Below are positions 17,364 to 27,208 of a DNA stretch of 64,000 nucleotides, one piece after another. The number at the start of each line of letters is the position of its first letter. Positions within the stretch are counted from its first letter, which is position 1. Both the position numbers and the translations under genes were made by a program. This stretch comes from Arthrobacter sp. SLBN-122. GTDB taxonomy: Bacteria; Actinomycetota; Actinomycetes; Actinomycetales; Micrococcaceae. The stretch is from positions 2,542,001-2,606,000 of the forward strand of contig NZ_VFMS01000001.1 of assembly GCF_006715165.1 (NCBI RefSeq). Direction: 5' to 3'. A model generated the notes under the pieces. The model saw nothing but the letters and a program-made list of their open reading frames with translations, ran no database searches and was not told the origin of the DNA.

Positions 17364-18014
17364 TCAGCCGGCCACCGCGGGAAGCTGTGCCACGCGGATG
17401 GGCCGCCCGTCGTCGTCGAACCGTGCACCCGCGCCCAACTGGATGAAGCGCACCGTCCTGGCGACGCGGGCCTCCAGCTCGGCAGGCTCATCGCTGCCCC
17501 GCGCCGCGCTGGAGGAGAGGGTGCCCAGGATCAACTGGGACTGCTGGCCCACGTCCGCCACGGGCAGGTAGCCCTGCTCCATGCCGTCACGCAGGATGCC
17601 CTGCAGCAGGACGCTGAGCTCACCGACGTGGTCGGAGAGCTTGGCAAAGGACGACGGCGACAGCACCGCCCCCATGGCAGGTCCGGGCGGGAGGTGGCGG
17701 CGGCTGAGGTCAACCACCTGGGCGCGGACGTACAAGGCCAGCCGCTCCACCGGGTTCTCCAGGCGGGCCAGCGACTCGCGCAGGTCGGAAAGGAACTTTT
17801 CGGTCTCATCCAGCGCATAGGAGATGAGGAGTTCCTCGATGTCCGCGTAGTAGTTGTAGACCGCGGTGCGGCCAATTCCGGCGTGCCGGGCCACGTCGGT
17901 CATGGTCAGCCCTGGAAGGCCATGGGTGAAGAGAAGTTCGCCGAAGGCGGTGAGGATGCGGCGCTGGGTCTCCGCTCGTTGTTCCGCGTTGCTGGCCGCT
18001 GAAATCCTGGGCAT
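17364..18014 (-). CDS. TetR-family transcriptional regulator
   Basis: 216 residues with a TetR HTH at about residues 16-62 (RRILTAFGELLFTHGLPGLT, then VARHAGIGRTAVYNYYADIEELL). The C-terminal ligand domain is not diagnostic. It lies 35 bp downstream of the DsbA-like gene on the same strand. The short gap contains CTTTAC...GTAAAAG (18022-18046), an imperfect inverted repeat that might be an operator, although it sits inside a likely transcription unit. Confidence 0.9.
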   Translation of the reverse strand: MPRISAASNAEQRAETQRRILTAFGELLFTHGLPGLTMTDVARHAGIGRTAVYNYYADIEELLISYALDETEKFLSDLRESLARLENPVERLALYVRAQVVDLSRRHLPPGPAMGAVLSPSSFAKLSDHVGELSVLLQGILRDGMEQGYLPVADVGQQSQLILGTLSSSAARGSDEPAELEARVARTVRFIQLGAGARFDDDGRPIRVAQLPAVAG

Positions 18015-18049
18015 ACAGACACTTTACCGCGATGTGTCAGTAAAAGATG

Positions 18050-18748
18050 CTACAGCGCACAGCCGTCGGGGCCGCACGCCTCCCCGTCGGCGGAATTGAC
18101 CAGGACCAGCGGGTTGGCGTCCTGCCAGGCCTGGTTCAAGGCGGCCGTGAACGTCCCGGTGGGCTGGGCGCCGGAGAGTCCGAACTTGCGGTCGATCACG
18201 AAGAACGGGACGCCGCTGATGCCCAGTCCCCGGGCCTCCTGGATGTCGAACCGGACCTGGTCCGTGTACTTGTCGGTAGTGAAGAGTTCATCCACCTCGT
18301 TGGCAGGCAGCCCAAGTTCCCCGCCAAGGGAGGACAGGTAGTCCCGGCTGCCGATGTCCTTGCCGTGCTCGAAGTGGTCGCTGAGCAGGCGCTCCTTGGC
18401 TGCATCCTGCCTGCCGTGCGCCGCGGCAAGGTGGATCAGGCGGTGGGCGGTGAAACTGTTGGCCACCACTACTTTGTCGAAGTGGTAGTCCAGGCCCTCG
18501 TCCTTTGCCTGCTGCGCCACGTGCTCGAACATCTGTGAGACCTGCCCGGCCGGCATGCCCTTGCGGCTGCTCAGGTACTCCAGTTCGGTCCCGTCGTAGT
18601 GTTCCGGAAGCGTGGGATCCAGCTGGTAGCTCCGCCACACCACCTCAACGGCATCACGGTGCGGGAATGCTGCGAGGGCCGCCTCGAACCGGCGCTTGCC
18701 AATGAAACACCACGGGCAGGCGACGTCTGACCAGATCTCAATCTTCAT
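18050..18748 (-). CDS. DsbA-family oxidoreductase, FrnE-like
   Basis: 232 residues in the thioredoxin-fold DsbA/FrnE family. The N-terminus is MKIEIWSDVACPWCFIGKRR with the CPWC redox motif, followed by the helical insertion and the cis-Pro region GISGVPFFVIDRKFGLSGAQ. The C-terminus is ACGPDGCAL with a further Cys pair. There is no signal peptide, so it is a cytoplasmic dithiol-disulfide or 2-hydroxychromene-2-carboxylate isomerase-like enzyme. The ATG at 18748 is the family start; the longer upstream frame is ignored. Upstream of and probably co-transcribed with the TetR gene. Confidence 0.92.
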   Translation of the reverse strand: MKIEIWSDVACPWCFIGKRRFEAALAAFPHRDAVEVVWRSYQLDPTLPEHYDGTELEYLSSRKGMPAGQVSQMFEHVAQQAKDEGLDYHFDKVVVANSFTAHRLIHLAAAHGRQDAAKERLLSDHFEHGKDIGSRDYLSSLGGELGLPANEVDELFTTDKYTDQVRFDIQEARGLGISGVPFFVIDRKFGLSGAQPTGTFTAALNQAWQDANPLVLVNSADGEACGPDGCAL

Positions 18749-18817
18749 GCCTTGCACAACCTGCCTGGCCGGGTCCGGATTCCTTTGGTGCGCCATGACA
18801 TCCATCACATCCGGGTC

Positions 18818-18846
18818 TTGTTGCGGGGGCCCATCGCGGGTAATAG
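18818..18846 (+). promoter_or_regulatory. Probable promoter of the glycosyltransferase-glucosidase operon
   Basis: TTGTTG (18818-18823), a 17-bp spacer and TAATAG (18841-18846) form a good vegetative-type promoter pointing into the gene at 18972. The predicted leader is about 120 nt. Confidence 0.6.
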
Positions 18847-18971
18847 TCGGATCAGAGGTCAAACAGTAGGCCCTTCGAATCGAACTGCGCTGCCGCGGGA
18901 CACGAGCCCGGGTGGTGTGTTCCTGCCCGGCCAGCTGGGGAGCCCGGCCTGTAAAACCTGGGAGGCCAGGA

Positions 18972-20033
18972 ATGCGGATTGGACTTGTTACGGGACCGTG
19001 GATTCCGGTCCCACCGGCAACATACGGGGGAACCGAAAGAGTAGTGGACACCCTGGCCAGGGGCTTTGCCGCCGCCGGCCACGAGGTGCTGCTGGCGGCG
19101 CCGGCAGACAGCACCTGCCCGGTACAGCTCGTTCCCGGTATGAGGCCCACCGACTACGAGGGACTGGGCACCACGCTCGCGGAACTCAGCCATGTGGCCA
19201 GGGCCTATGACGGGCTCCAGGACGTGGACATCATCCACGACCACACGTTGGCGGGACCCCTCTACCTGCACCAGCCGGCCGGCGTGCCCCTGGCCACCAC
19301 CATCCATGGCCCTATCCACGCCGAGGCCGCGGACATCTACCGGGCCGTGGCACGGAAGGGCGCTGTCATCGCCATCTCAAGGGACCAGGCGTCGCACGCT
19401 CCCGATGTTCCCGTCACACGGGTAATCCACCACGGCATGGACCTCTCGAAGGTTCCGGTGGGAACCGGGAAGGGCGGCTACCTGTGCTTCGTCGGCCGGT
19501 CGTGCCCCGACAAGGGACTGCTTGAAGCCATTACCATCGCCCGGCAGGCCGGGATGCACCTGAAAATCGCTGTCAAAATGCGGGAGCCGGACGAGGTCCG
19601 CTACTTCCGGGAAGTCATTGAACCCATGCTGGGCCCCAACGAGGACTTCGTGGGGGAGGTGGACGACGCCAGGAAATACCGGCTGATGGGCGAAGCACTG
19701 GCCTTCCTGAATCCCATCCAGTGGTCCGAACCGTTCGGACTGGTGATGATTGAAGCCCTGGCTACAGGGACACCGGTGGTGGGGACATCCATTGGTTCCG
19801 CCCCGGAAATCGTTGACCATGGGCGCACCGGATTCCTGGGAGGCACCGCTGAACTGGCGGGCCTGGTTCCGGCAGCAGCCGCGCTGGACAGGGCCGTTTG
19901 CCGCAAGGACGTGGAGGAGAGGTTCAGCGCGGAACGGATGGTTGCGGAGCATCTTGAACTTTATGCCGACCTTATCGAAGGCAGGATTCGTCCAGGGGTT
20001 CCGCAGGATTCCCGGGTGTACCAGAATCGATAG
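18972..20033 (+). CDS. Glycosyltransferase family 4 protein
   Basis: 353 residues of GT-B fold. The N-terminal domain starts MRIGLVTGPWIPVPPATYGGTERVV with the Gly-rich acceptor loop. The donor domain holds YLCFVGRSCPDKGLLEAI and the GT4 signature EPFGLVMIEALATGTPVVG. It transfers an activated sugar to an unknown acceptor in the cytoplasm. The start follows GGAGGCCAGGA. It is 57 bp upstream of a glycogen-debranching-type glucosidase, and that pairing suggests a shared role in a storage or stress glucan; this is inference. Confidence 0.9.
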   Translation: MRIGLVTGPWIPVPPATYGGTERVVDTLARGFAAAGHEVLLAAPADSTCPVQLVPGMRPTDYEGLGTTLAELSHVARAYDGLQDVDIIHDHTLAGPLYLHQPAGVPLATTIHGPIHAEAADIYRAVARKGAVIAISRDQASHAPDVPVTRVIHHGMDLSKVPVGTGKGGYLCFVGRSCPDKGLLEAITIARQAGMHLKIAVKMREPDEVRYFREVIEPMLGPNEDFVGEVDDARKYRLMGEALAFLNPIQWSEPFGLVMIEALATGTPVVGTSIGSAPEIVDHGRTGFLGGTAELAGLVPAAAALDRAVCRKDVEERFSAERMVAEHLELYADLIEGRIRPGVPQDSRVYQNR

Positions 20034-20090
20034 GGACCATGCTGCTTCTCCCGACCCCCCGGGGGCAGCCCCTCAGGAGGGAGCCCTTCC

Positions 20091-22259
20091 ATGACCGCCT
20101 GGAATGAAGACAACGAAGCCTCCGGTTCCGACGTGGGCGCCGTTACCGTCCTGGAGGGTTCTTCGTTTTGTATTTCCGCCGGAACCGGTGACATCAGTCC
20201 GGACGCCGGGACGAACGGGGTGTTCTTCCAGGACACCCGGATCATCTCCCGCTGGGTGCTGCGCATCAACGGGTCGCTGCGGGAGCCGTTGTCAGCCCAG
20301 CGGCCCCAACCGTTCGAGGCAACCTTCGTTGGCCGTGCCACCTGGCCGGGCGGCCGGTTCGACAGCCCCCTGGTGGTTCGTCAGGTCCGCCACATTGGAC
20401 CGGGCCTGCAGGACGACATCACGCTGCAGAATTACGCGGCTGAGGACGTCGAGTGCGACATTGAACTCCTGGTCGATGCGGACCAGGCTGACCTGTTCGA
20501 GGTGAAGGGCGGGCGCACTACGGGCCCGGACGACACCACCCGCACCGTGGTGGATGGAAAGCTCATTATTGAAGCTTCCCGGCATGGCCAGCAGCGGGGT
20601 TCCGCCATCGGTGCACGGGGTGCGGAAGTGGGCACGGATGGCCTGCGTTTTCGAATCACCGTTCCGGCCAGGGGCAAATGGGCCACCAGCGTGATCGTGG
20701 TGCCGCTGGTGAACGGGGAAGCCCCGGAGAAGCCCTTCAAGGAAGGCCAGCTTCCGCACCACCGCGAGGGCGTGCGGCGGCACCTGGCCTGGGAGGAGAA
20801 TCTTCCGCGGATCAGCATCGAGGACTCCAGCTTCCAGAACGTGCTCAACCGGAGCCAGAGTGATCTTGGTGCCCTGCGGATCTTCGATGCGCATCATCCC
20901 GACCGGGCCGCGGTTGCCGCCGGTGCCCCCTGGTTCATGGCGTTGTTCGGACGGGATTCGCTGCTGACGTCCTATATGAGCCTGATGGTCAACCCCAACC
21001 TGGCGCTGGGCACGCTGCAGACCCTGGCCGGAATCCAGGGAAAGAAAGTGGACCCCGATTCCGAGGAGGAACCCGGCCGCATTCCGCACGAGGTCAGGCT
21101 TGGTGTCACCGCCGGGCTGTCGCTGGGCGGCACGGCCTATTACGGGACAGCGGACGCAACGCCTCTTTTCGTGTCCACCCTGGGCGAGTTGAGCCGGTGG
21201 GGGTTGTCCCGGGATGCGATCCAGCCGCTGCTGGCGCACGCGGACCGGGCGCTGGAATGGATCGAGAAGTACGGCGACCGCGACGGCGACGGCTTTGTGG
21301 AATACCAGCGGCCCAACGACCATGGCCTGGTTAACCAGGGCTGGAAGGACTCCTGGGACGGGATCAACTTCGCTGACGGCACCATTGCGGAAGCACCAAT
21401 CGCACTCTGCGAGGTCCAGGCCTATGTCTACTCCGCGTACCTTGGCAGGTCCTTGCTGGCTCACTGGAGCGGGGATTCTGGCCTGGAACAGCATTGGGCC
21501 GGGAAGGCGGCGGCCTTCAAGGAGGAGTTCAACAAGAGGTTCTGGCTGCCGGACAAGGGCTATTTCGCGGTGGCGCTGGACAAGGACAAGCGGCACGTTG
21601 ATGCGCTGACTTCCAACATTGGGCATTGCCTGTGGACCGGCATCGTGGACGAAGACAAAGCGGAGTCCGTCATGGAGAACCTGATGTCCCCGCAGATGTT
21701 CACCGGCTGGGGCATCCGGACCCTGGCGTCCGACATGGGCGCCTACAACCCGGTCAGCTACCACAATGGCTCGGTATGGCCGCACGATACGGCGCTGGTG
21801 GCCACCGGCCTGATGCGGTACGGGTTCGTGGACGAGGCCAAACGGGTGGCCCTGGGCGTCCTCGATGCTGCCGAACATTTCGACGGCCGGTTGCCGGAGC
21901 TGTTCTGTGGGTTTGACCGGGGCGAGTTCCCCGGGCCTGTTCCCTATCCCACCGCGTGCTCACCGCAGGCCTGGGCGGCGGCGGCGCCGGTGCAGCTGGC
22001 GCGGATCCTGCTGCGCTTCGACCCCGTCTTTACCCGCGGGGTAGTGCACCTGGCACCGATCCTGCCGGAGACCGTGGGAAGTTTCCGGGCGGAGAACGTC
22101 CTGCTGGATACCAGCCGCGTGACCATTAGCGCCGCCGGATCCACCGGCACCATTGACGGCCTTCCGCCGGGGCTGAAGCTCCTGGCCGAACCGCGGCCGC
22201 CGCTTGCCTACCCCGTGGAAGGAGTGGCGGCCGGCATGGACGTGCGCAGGCTGCACTGA
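20091..22259 (+). CDS. Amylo-alpha-1,6-glucosidase / glycogen debranching enzyme family protein
   Basis: 722 residues. The N-terminal domain (about 15-220) is the glycogen debranching N-terminal beta-sandwich (VLEGSSFCISAGTGDISPDAGTNGVFFQDTRIIS pattern). The C-terminal (alpha/alpha)6 barrel of the GH63/GH133-like clan has WFMALFGRDSLLTSYMSL, RDGDGFVEYQR, GWKDSWDGI and SVWPHDTALVATGL. These match the Asp/Glu catalytic region of bacterial amylo-1,6-glucosidases. It is cytoplasmic and operonic with the GT4 gene. The exact glucan is unproven. Confidence 0.9.
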   Translation: MTAWNEDNEASGSDVGAVTVLEGSSFCISAGTGDISPDAGTNGVFFQDTRIISRWVLRINGSLREPLSAQRPQPFEATFVGRATWPGGRFDSPLVVRQVRHIGPGLQDDITLQNYAAEDVECDIELLVDADQADLFEVKGGRTTGPDDTTRTVVDGKLIIEASRHGQQRGSAIGARGAEVGTDGLRFRITVPARGKWATSVIVVPLVNGEAPEKPFKEGQLPHHREGVRRHLAWEENLPRISIEDSSFQNVLNRSQSDLGALRIFDAHHPDRAAVAAGAPWFMALFGRDSLLTSYMSLMVNPNLALGTLQTLAGIQGKKVDPDSEEEPGRIPHEVRLGVTAGLSLGGTAYYGTADATPLFVSTLGELSRWGLSRDAIQPLLAHADRALEWIEKYGDRDGDGFVEYQRPNDHGLVNQGWKDSWDGINFADGTIAEAPIALCEVQAYVYSAYLGRSLLAHWSGDSGLEQHWAGKAAAFKEEFNKRFWLPDKGYFAVALDKDKRHVDALTSNIGHCLWTGIVDEDKAESVMENLMSPQMFTGWGIRTLASDMGAYNPVSYHNGSVWPHDTALVATGLMRYGFVDEAKRVALGVLDAAEHFDGRLPELFCGFDRGEFPGPVPYPTACSPQAWAAAAPVQLARILLRFDPVFTRGVVHLAPILPETVGSFRAENVLLDTSRVTISAAGSTGTIDGLPPGLKLLAEPRPPLAYPVEGVAAGMDVRRLH

Positions 22260-22302
22260 TGGCGGCGCCGCTGTTGCCTGTGGCCGGAAAGCGGTGGACC
22301 GC

Positions 22303-22836
22303 CTACGGCAGGGGGCGCTCCAGCACGAAGTCGTGTTCCACCGTGCTGCCCAGCCGGAAGGACTTGGTCCCCACCTTCCGGAAGCCTGATTTGTCGTAGA
22401 AGCGGATGGCACGGGCATTCTGGCTGTTGACCCCCAGCCAGGCTCCGGCGCCGCCCAGGGCTGCCGCTGCCTGCAGGCTTGCGTGCATCAGTTCAGCGGC
22501 GGCGCCCAGCCCGTGATAGTCGGGATGGACATAGCATTTGCTGATCTCCACGGACGGCAGCAGGGTCAGGACTGAGGTTACGTCCGGATCCGCCGCGGGC
22601 CGGTCCACCAGCAGGCTGTAGCCGTTAAGCTGCCCGTCCGCGTCGATGACCAGGATGGTGGTGTCCGGGTCCGCGAGGTACTCCTCAAAGTGGTCCTCGC
22701 TGAGGGTGTCGGCCAGGTGGGCGGCAATGTCGGCAGGCGACGACGACGGCGGGCAGGCCAGCGGAAAGGTGACGGCCGCCAGCGCGGCCAGTGCGCCGGC
22801 GTCGTCCGTTGTCGCTGTACGGATGGTGTGGGTCAT
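22303..22836 (-). CDS. GNAT-family N-acetyltransferase
   Basis: 177 residues. The acetyl-CoA binding motif A is ISKCYVHPDYHGLGAAAELM, and motif B-like NARAIRFYDKSGFRKVG follows, both typical of GNAT enzymes acting on small molecules or protein N-termini. The ATG at 22836 is the family-like start (MTHTIRTATTDDAGAL). It begins 13 bp after the stop of the dehydrogenase upstream, so the two are probably one operon. Substrate unknown. Confidence 0.9.
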   Translation of the reverse strand: MTHTIRTATTDDAGALAALAAVTFPLACPPSSSPADIAAHLADTLSEDHFEEYLADPDTTILVIDADGQLNGYSLLVDRPAADPDVTSVLTLLPSVEISKCYVHPDYHGLGAAAELMHASLQAAAALGGAGAWLGVNSQNARAIRFYDKSGFRKVGTKSFRLGSTVEHDFVLERPLP

Positions 22837-22849
22837 GCGTGCTTCCAGG

Positions 22850-23809
22850 TCAGGCGCTGATGGTTCGGATGGGGGAGCCGGCGAGCCAGGCGGTGATGTC
22901 TTCAAGGGCGCAGCCGTAGAACTGCCGGTAGCTTTCCTGGGTGACGTAGCCCAGGTGGGGCGAAAGGACGGTGTTCGGTGCGGCCAGCAGCGGATGCCCT
23001 GCCTGCAGCGGCTCCTGGTCGAAGACGTCCAGGGCGGCTCCGCGGATCCATCCCTGGTTGAGCGCCTTGACCAGGGCCTCCTGGTCAACCAAGGGCCCGC
23101 GGGCGGTGTTCACCAGGATGCCTTCCGGGCCCAGCAGCCGCAGCTCGGCCTCGCCCACGGTGTTCTCCGACCGCGGGGAGAGCCGCAGGTGGAGGGTGGC
23201 GACGTCCGCGACCGTGAAGAGCTCCTCCTTGGACACCAGCCGGGCACCGGCTTCCGCGGCAGCGCCGGCTGTGAGGTTTTGGCTCCACGCCACGACGTCC
23301 ATTCCGAACGCCTGTGCGTACGCGGCCACCCGCCGGCCGATCTTGCCAAGACCCACGATGCCCAGGGTTTTTCCGGCCAGCTCCACTCCCACCGTTGACT
23401 GCCACGTGCCGGCCCGGAGGGAGTTTTCCTCCGCCGGGAGGTGCCGGGCAATGGCCAGGAGCAGGGCCCAGGTCAGTTCCGGCGCGGCCGTGGGTGAGCC
23501 AGGCGTGCCGCACACCGTCACCCCGTGCTCGGCTGCTGCGGCAACGTCGATCGAGGCGTTGGCCATGCCGGTTGTGACCAGCAGCTCAAGCGCCGGCAGC
23601 TTCTCGAAGACCTCCCGCGGGAACGCCGTCCGCTCGCGCATGGCGATGACCATGGTGGTGTCCGCCAGAGCAGCCACCAGCGCAGCTGGCGACGTAAAGG
23701 GCTCGCGGTAGGACGTGACCGTGACACCTTCGGCCTCCAGGGCCGCGAAGTCGGCGAACCCGTGGGACACGTCCTGGTAGTCGTCGAGGATGGCAAGGCG
23801 GTGCGTCAT
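22850..23809 (-). CDS. D-2-hydroxyacid dehydrogenase family protein
   Basis: 319 residues. The NAD-binding fingerprint TLGIVGLGKIGRRVAAYA is in the centre. Catalytic residues of the family are visible: Arg in NTARGPLVD, Glu in VFDQEPL and His in SPHLGYVTQES. The reaction is interconversion of a 2-ketoacid and a D-2-hydroxyacid with NAD(H); the substrate (glyoxylate, phosphoglycerate or other) cannot be read from sequence. Length and domain order are normal. Divergent from the MFS gene with a 143-bp gap. Confidence 0.9.
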   Translation of the reverse strand: MTHRLAILDDYQDVSHGFADFAALEAEGVTVTSYREPFTSPAALVAALADTTMVIAMRERTAFPREVFEKLPALELLVTTGMANASIDVAAAAEHGVTVCGTPGSPTAAPELTWALLLAIARHLPAEENSLRAGTWQSTVGVELAGKTLGIVGLGKIGRRVAAYAQAFGMDVVAWSQNLTAGAAAEAGARLVSKEELFTVADVATLHLRLSPRSENTVGEAELRLLGPEGILVNTARGPLVDQEALVKALNQGWIRGAALDVFDQEPLQAGHPLLAAPNTVLSPHLGYVTQESYRQFYGCALEDITAWLAGSPIRTISA

Positions 23810-23952
23810 GGCTGTCCTTCGCGGTGTCCTGTGTCCGTGGGTCACGTTCATCGTATGGCAGGGGCGGCGGACAGGGAGCCTGAAACTCCCGCCGCGCCGG
23901 TCGTGATAGCAATGGGAGTGATGAACTCACCTCTCTTTCCCGGCCGGTCTTC

Positions 23953-25149
23953 GTGAGCGGACGTCAATTGGCCCGCCTTCCCAGCAGTTGGATCCTTCTG
24001 GCCTGCATAGGGCTGTTGGCACTGAACCTGCGGGGGCCATTCGTGGCAGTGGCCCCCGTGGTTGGCCTGATGCAGGCCGACCTGGGGTTTTCGCCTGTTG
24101 TCCTGGGGCTGCTCACCAGCATTCCCGTGCTCTGTTTTTCGCTCGCGGCTCCGCTGGCGTCCCTGGCAGCCAGGAAGTTCGGAGCAGAGTTCGCGGTGAC
24201 CCTGACCATCCTGGGCGTGCTGGCCGGGGTGCTGGTCCGATCCGCGGGCGGTCCCGGGCTGGTGGTAATTGGCACGGTGGTGATCGGGCTGGCCATCACC
24301 GTGGGGAACATCGCTGTTCCCCTCATCATCCGGCGCGACTTCTCACCCCGGCGCCAGGGCGCGGCCATGGGGATCTACACAGCCGCCCTGAACATCGGCT
24401 CGTTCGTGACCTCCGTGGTCACCGCACCGCTGGCCGAAGCCGTTGGTTGGCGGACCGCCCTGGCATCGGTGGGGGTGCTGGCGGGTGCTGCGATCATCTT
24501 CTGGATCCTGGCGGTGGGGCCACGGACCGCGTTCCTGCCGGAACCCGACGGAGACGGCGATGAAATCCGGCAGGCCGCGGTCCAGGGTTCGGCGGGGATA
24601 ACCGCCGGGCTTACCGCCGGATTCGCCGGGCAGGCATTTTCCTACTACGCGGTGACGGCCTGGCTGCCGAGCTACCTCAACGACGAGCTGGGGATGTCAG
24701 CTTCCGCGGCAGGTGCCGGTTCCTCGCTCTTCCAGATCCTCGCGATTGTGGGCGGACTGGGCGTGCCGCTGGTGGCCCGCTCCATGAGTACAACGGCGGT
24801 GGCGGTCACCTTGGGAGTGCTGTGGACAACTGTCCCGGCGGGCCTGCTCCTGGCGCCCGGGTGGTGGTGGCTGTGGTCGGCCTTTGGTGGCATTGCCCAA
24901 GGGGGCGGCATCACCCTGATCTTCATCGCGATCATCAAGCTTGCCCGCGACCAGGCGTCAGCGGGGCGCATGTCCGCCACCGTCCAAGGGGTAGGCTACT
25001 GCTTCGCTGCCGTGGCCCCGCCGCTGGTCGGCTTCGTCCATGACGTTTCAGGGTCCTGGACCGCGCCCCTGCTGCTGGTCCTGGTTTCGGTGCTCACCTT
25101 CTTCGCCGCCACCACCCTGTCCGTGCGGAAGGTGCCCAAAGGTCGCTAA
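23953..25149 (+). CDS. MFS transporter, CynX/NimT-like
   Basis: 398 residues with about 12 membrane segments. LLALNLRGPFVAVAPVVGLMQADLGFS at the N-terminus resembles the cyanate/nitroimidazole (CynX/NimT) branch, and the loop-2 signature is degenerate (LAARKFGAEFAV). It is predicted to export or import a small anion or drug-like solute. I use the GTG at 23953; nearby ATGs (23912, 23921) are out of frame. Followed by a strong hairpin (25187-25223). Confidence 0.88.
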   Translation: MSGRQLARLPSSWILLACIGLLALNLRGPFVAVAPVVGLMQADLGFSPVVLGLLTSIPVLCFSLAAPLASLAARKFGAEFAVTLTILGVLAGVLVRSAGGPGLVVIGTVVIGLAITVGNIAVPLIIRRDFSPRRQGAAMGIYTAALNIGSFVTSVVTAPLAEAVGWRTALASVGVLAGAAIIFWILAVGPRTAFLPEPDGDGDEIRQAAVQGSAGITAGLTAGFAGQAFSYYAVTAWLPSYLNDELGMSASAAGAGSSLFQILAIVGGLGVPLVARSMSTTAVAVTLGVLWTTVPAGLLLAPGWWWLWSAFGGIAQGGGITLIFIAIIKLARDQASAGRMSATVQGVGYCFAAVAPPLVGFVHDVSGSWTAPLLLVLVSVLTFFAATTLSVRKVPKGR

Positions 25150-25186
25150 GGGGCCTCCCGCCGTCGAGCTTTACCCGCCCGTTAGG

Positions 25187-25255
25187 ACGCCCGCTCACTT
25201 TCCTGACGAAAGTGAGCGGGCGTTCCGAGCTTTGCCGCATCAAATGAGCGGGCGT
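25187..25255. repeat. GTGAGCGGGCGT repeat element with hairpin (copy 1)
   Basis: ACGCCCGCTCACTTTC (25187-25202) pairs perfectly with GAAAGTGAGCGGGCGT (25208-25223) around a 5-nt loop, and a further ATGAGCGGGCGT follows at 25244-25255. It probably terminates the MFS gene and the convergent aceB gene. The same element recurs at 30845-30939. Confidence 0.75.
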
Positions 25256-25348
25256 TTGATGGTGCTCCGTCGCCGGGCCGGCGCCCCGGATTTCGGGGGG
25301 CCTGTTGCGGAGGGCGTGCCGGCCCGGCGGACGGAAATTTACTGCGGG

Positions 25349-27001
25349 TCAGGCCGCAGCCAGTTCCTCCACGGTGGCCTTCTCGCGGGCCTCGGTGAGG
25401 TAGCGGGCGTAGGCGGGGAGGGTGAGGAAGGACGGGAACTCGCGGGCGAGGGTGACCTCCTCGAAGATGTCCCGGGCGTCCTCGAACCGGTCGCCGTCGA
25501 AGCGCTCCAGCCGTGCGAATTCCTCGTCCAGGAGTTCCTCGACCCACTCGTGGCTGATGATCTCGCCGTGGTCCGTGATGGCCCGGGCGTAGATCCACTG
25601 CCACAGCTGGGACCTGGAGATCTCGGCGGTGGCGGCGTCCTCCATCAGGTTGTGGATGGCTACCGCGCCGTTGCCGCGCAGCCAGGACTCGATGTAGCGG
25701 ATGCCCACTTCGATGTTGTTCCGGATGCCCTGTTCGGTAATGGTGCCGGTGGTGGCGGCAACGTCGATCAGGGCGCGGTCATCGGGAGTGACGTCCTCGC
25801 GGAGGCGGTCCAGCTGGTTGGGCTTGCTGCCCAGGGCGCCGTCGAACACCTCGCGGCAGACGGGCACCAGGTCGGGGTGGGCCACCCATGAGCCGTCGAA
25901 GCCGTCGTTGGCCTCGCGGGTCTTGTCCGCGCGGACCTTCTCGAGGGCGTTGGCGTTGGCCTCGGGGTCCTTGCGGTTGGGAACGGCTGCGGCCATGCCG
26001 CCGATGGCCATGGCGCCGCGCTTGTGGCAGGCCCGGACGAGTTGTTCGGTGTAGGCACGCATGAACGGCTGGGTCATGGTCACCTGGCCGCGGTCCGGCA
26101 GGACGAAGCGGGGCCCGCGGGTGCGGAAGTTCTTGATCAGGGAGAAGATGTAGTCCCAGCGGCCCGCGTTCAGGCCTGAGGCGTGGTCGCGCAGTTCGTA
26201 GAGGATCTCCTCCATTTCGAAGGCCGCGGTGATGGTCTCGATGAGCACCGTGGCGCGGATGGTGCCCTGGGGGATGCCCAGCAGGTCCTGGGCGAGGATG
26301 AAGATGTCGTTCCAGAGCCGGGCTTCGAGGTGGTTCTCGATCTTGGGCAGGTAGAAGTACGGGCCCTTGCCCTGTGCCAGGAGGCGGCGGGCGTTGTGGA
26401 AGAAGAACAGGCCGAAGTCCACAATCCCGCCGGCGATGGGGGTGCCGTCGATGAGCATGTGCTTCTCCGGCAGGTGCCAGCCGCGGGGGCGCACCACGAT
26501 GGTGGGCAGTTCCCCGGCGGGGCGGAGCTTGTATTCCTTGCCCTCTTCGGAAGTGAAGTCGATCCGGCGCTCCAGGGCGTCGGTGAGGTTCAGCTGGCCC
26601 TTGATGACGTTGCGCCACGTGGGGGTGGAGGAATCCTCCATGTCCGCCAGCCACACCTTGGCACCGGAGTTCAGCGCGTTGATGGTCATCTTCTTGTCCA
26701 CCGGACCAGTGATTTCAACGCGGCGGTCCTCGAGGCCGGGGGCCGGGGGAGCGACCCGCCAGGACGGGTCATTCCGGATCTCCTCGGTCTCCCGCAGGAA
26801 ACGGGGATCCTGGCCCGCGGCGATGTCAGCCCGCCTGGTCCGCCGTGCCTGCAGCAGTTCCTGCCGACGCTCAGCGGTGGCCCGGTGAAGCTTGGCGATG
26901 AACGCCAGCGCATCCGGCGTCAGCACCTCGTCCTGCCGACAAATCGGCTGCGCGGTCAGGGTAATGCCATTGATCGTGAAGCTGTCAGTAAAGCTGTTCA
27001 T
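25349..27001 (-). CDS. aceB: Malate synthase A
   Basis: 550 residues of the AceB class. It condenses glyoxylate and acetyl-CoA to malate in the glyoxylate shunt. Recognisable blocks are [73 protein letters not shown] and [13 protein letters not shown]. The catalytic Arg and Asp regions are present. The start at 27001 has AAGGAG at good distance; the ORF upstream to 27022 is not used. aceA is upstream on the same strand with a 207-bp gap holding two hairpins, so the two genes may be separately promoted. Confidence 0.96.
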   Translation of the reverse strand: MNSFTDSFTINGITLTAQPICRQDEVLTPDALAFIAKLHRATAERRQELLQARRTRRADIAAGQDPRFLRETEEIRNDPSWRVAPPAPGLEDRRVEITGPVDKKMTINALNSGAKVWLADMEDSSTPTWRNVIKGQLNLTDALERRIDFTSEEGKEYKLRPAGELPTIVVRPRGWHLPEKHMLIDGTPIAGGIVDFGLFFFHNARRLLAQGKGPYFYLPKIENHLEARLWNDIFILAQDLLGIPQGTIRATVLIETITAAFEMEEILYELRDHASGLNAGRWDYIFSLIKNFRTRGPRFVLPDRGQVTMTQPFMRAYTEQLVRACHKRGAMAIGGMAAAVPNRKDPEANANALEKVRADKTREANDGFDGSWVAHPDLVPVCREVFDGALGSKPNQLDRLREDVTPDDRALIDVAATTGTITEQGIRNNIEVGIRYIESWLRGNGAVAIHNLMEDAATAEISRSQLWQWIYARAITDHGEIISHEWVEELLDEEFARLERFDGDRFEDARDIFEEVTLAREFPSFLTLPAYARYLTEAREKATVEELAAA

Positions 27002-27099
27002 CTGAAGTCTCCTTAAAGACAAAAGGGAAGTTCGACGGCGGGTGGTGACGTACCTGAAGAGGCGGTGAACCGGACATCCGGCAGCGTGCGTAAAAGGGG

Positions 27100-27202
27100 C
27101 CCCAAAGCCGCCTCGCCGAGCGCAAGCGAGGCAAAGGCGGCTTTGGGGAATAGCACGCAGAGGATCGTCCGGTTTGCCGACGGACGCAAGCGCCGCCGTC
27201 GG
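27100..27202. terminator. Two hairpins between aceA and aceB
   Basis: CCCCAAAGCCGCCT (27100-27113) pairs perfectly with AGGCGGCTTTGGGG (27135-27148), with a smaller CCTCG/CGAGG stem inside. Nearer aceA, CCGACGG (27177-27183) pairs with CCGTCGG (27196-27202). They probably terminate or attenuate transcription after aceA. The short T-run follows only weakly. Confidence 0.6.
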
Positions 27203-27208
27203 TGGAAG

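Noticed and set aside
20292..21878. 528-residue minus-strand reading frame
   Set aside because: Antisense to the amylo-1,6-glucosidase; no domain features.
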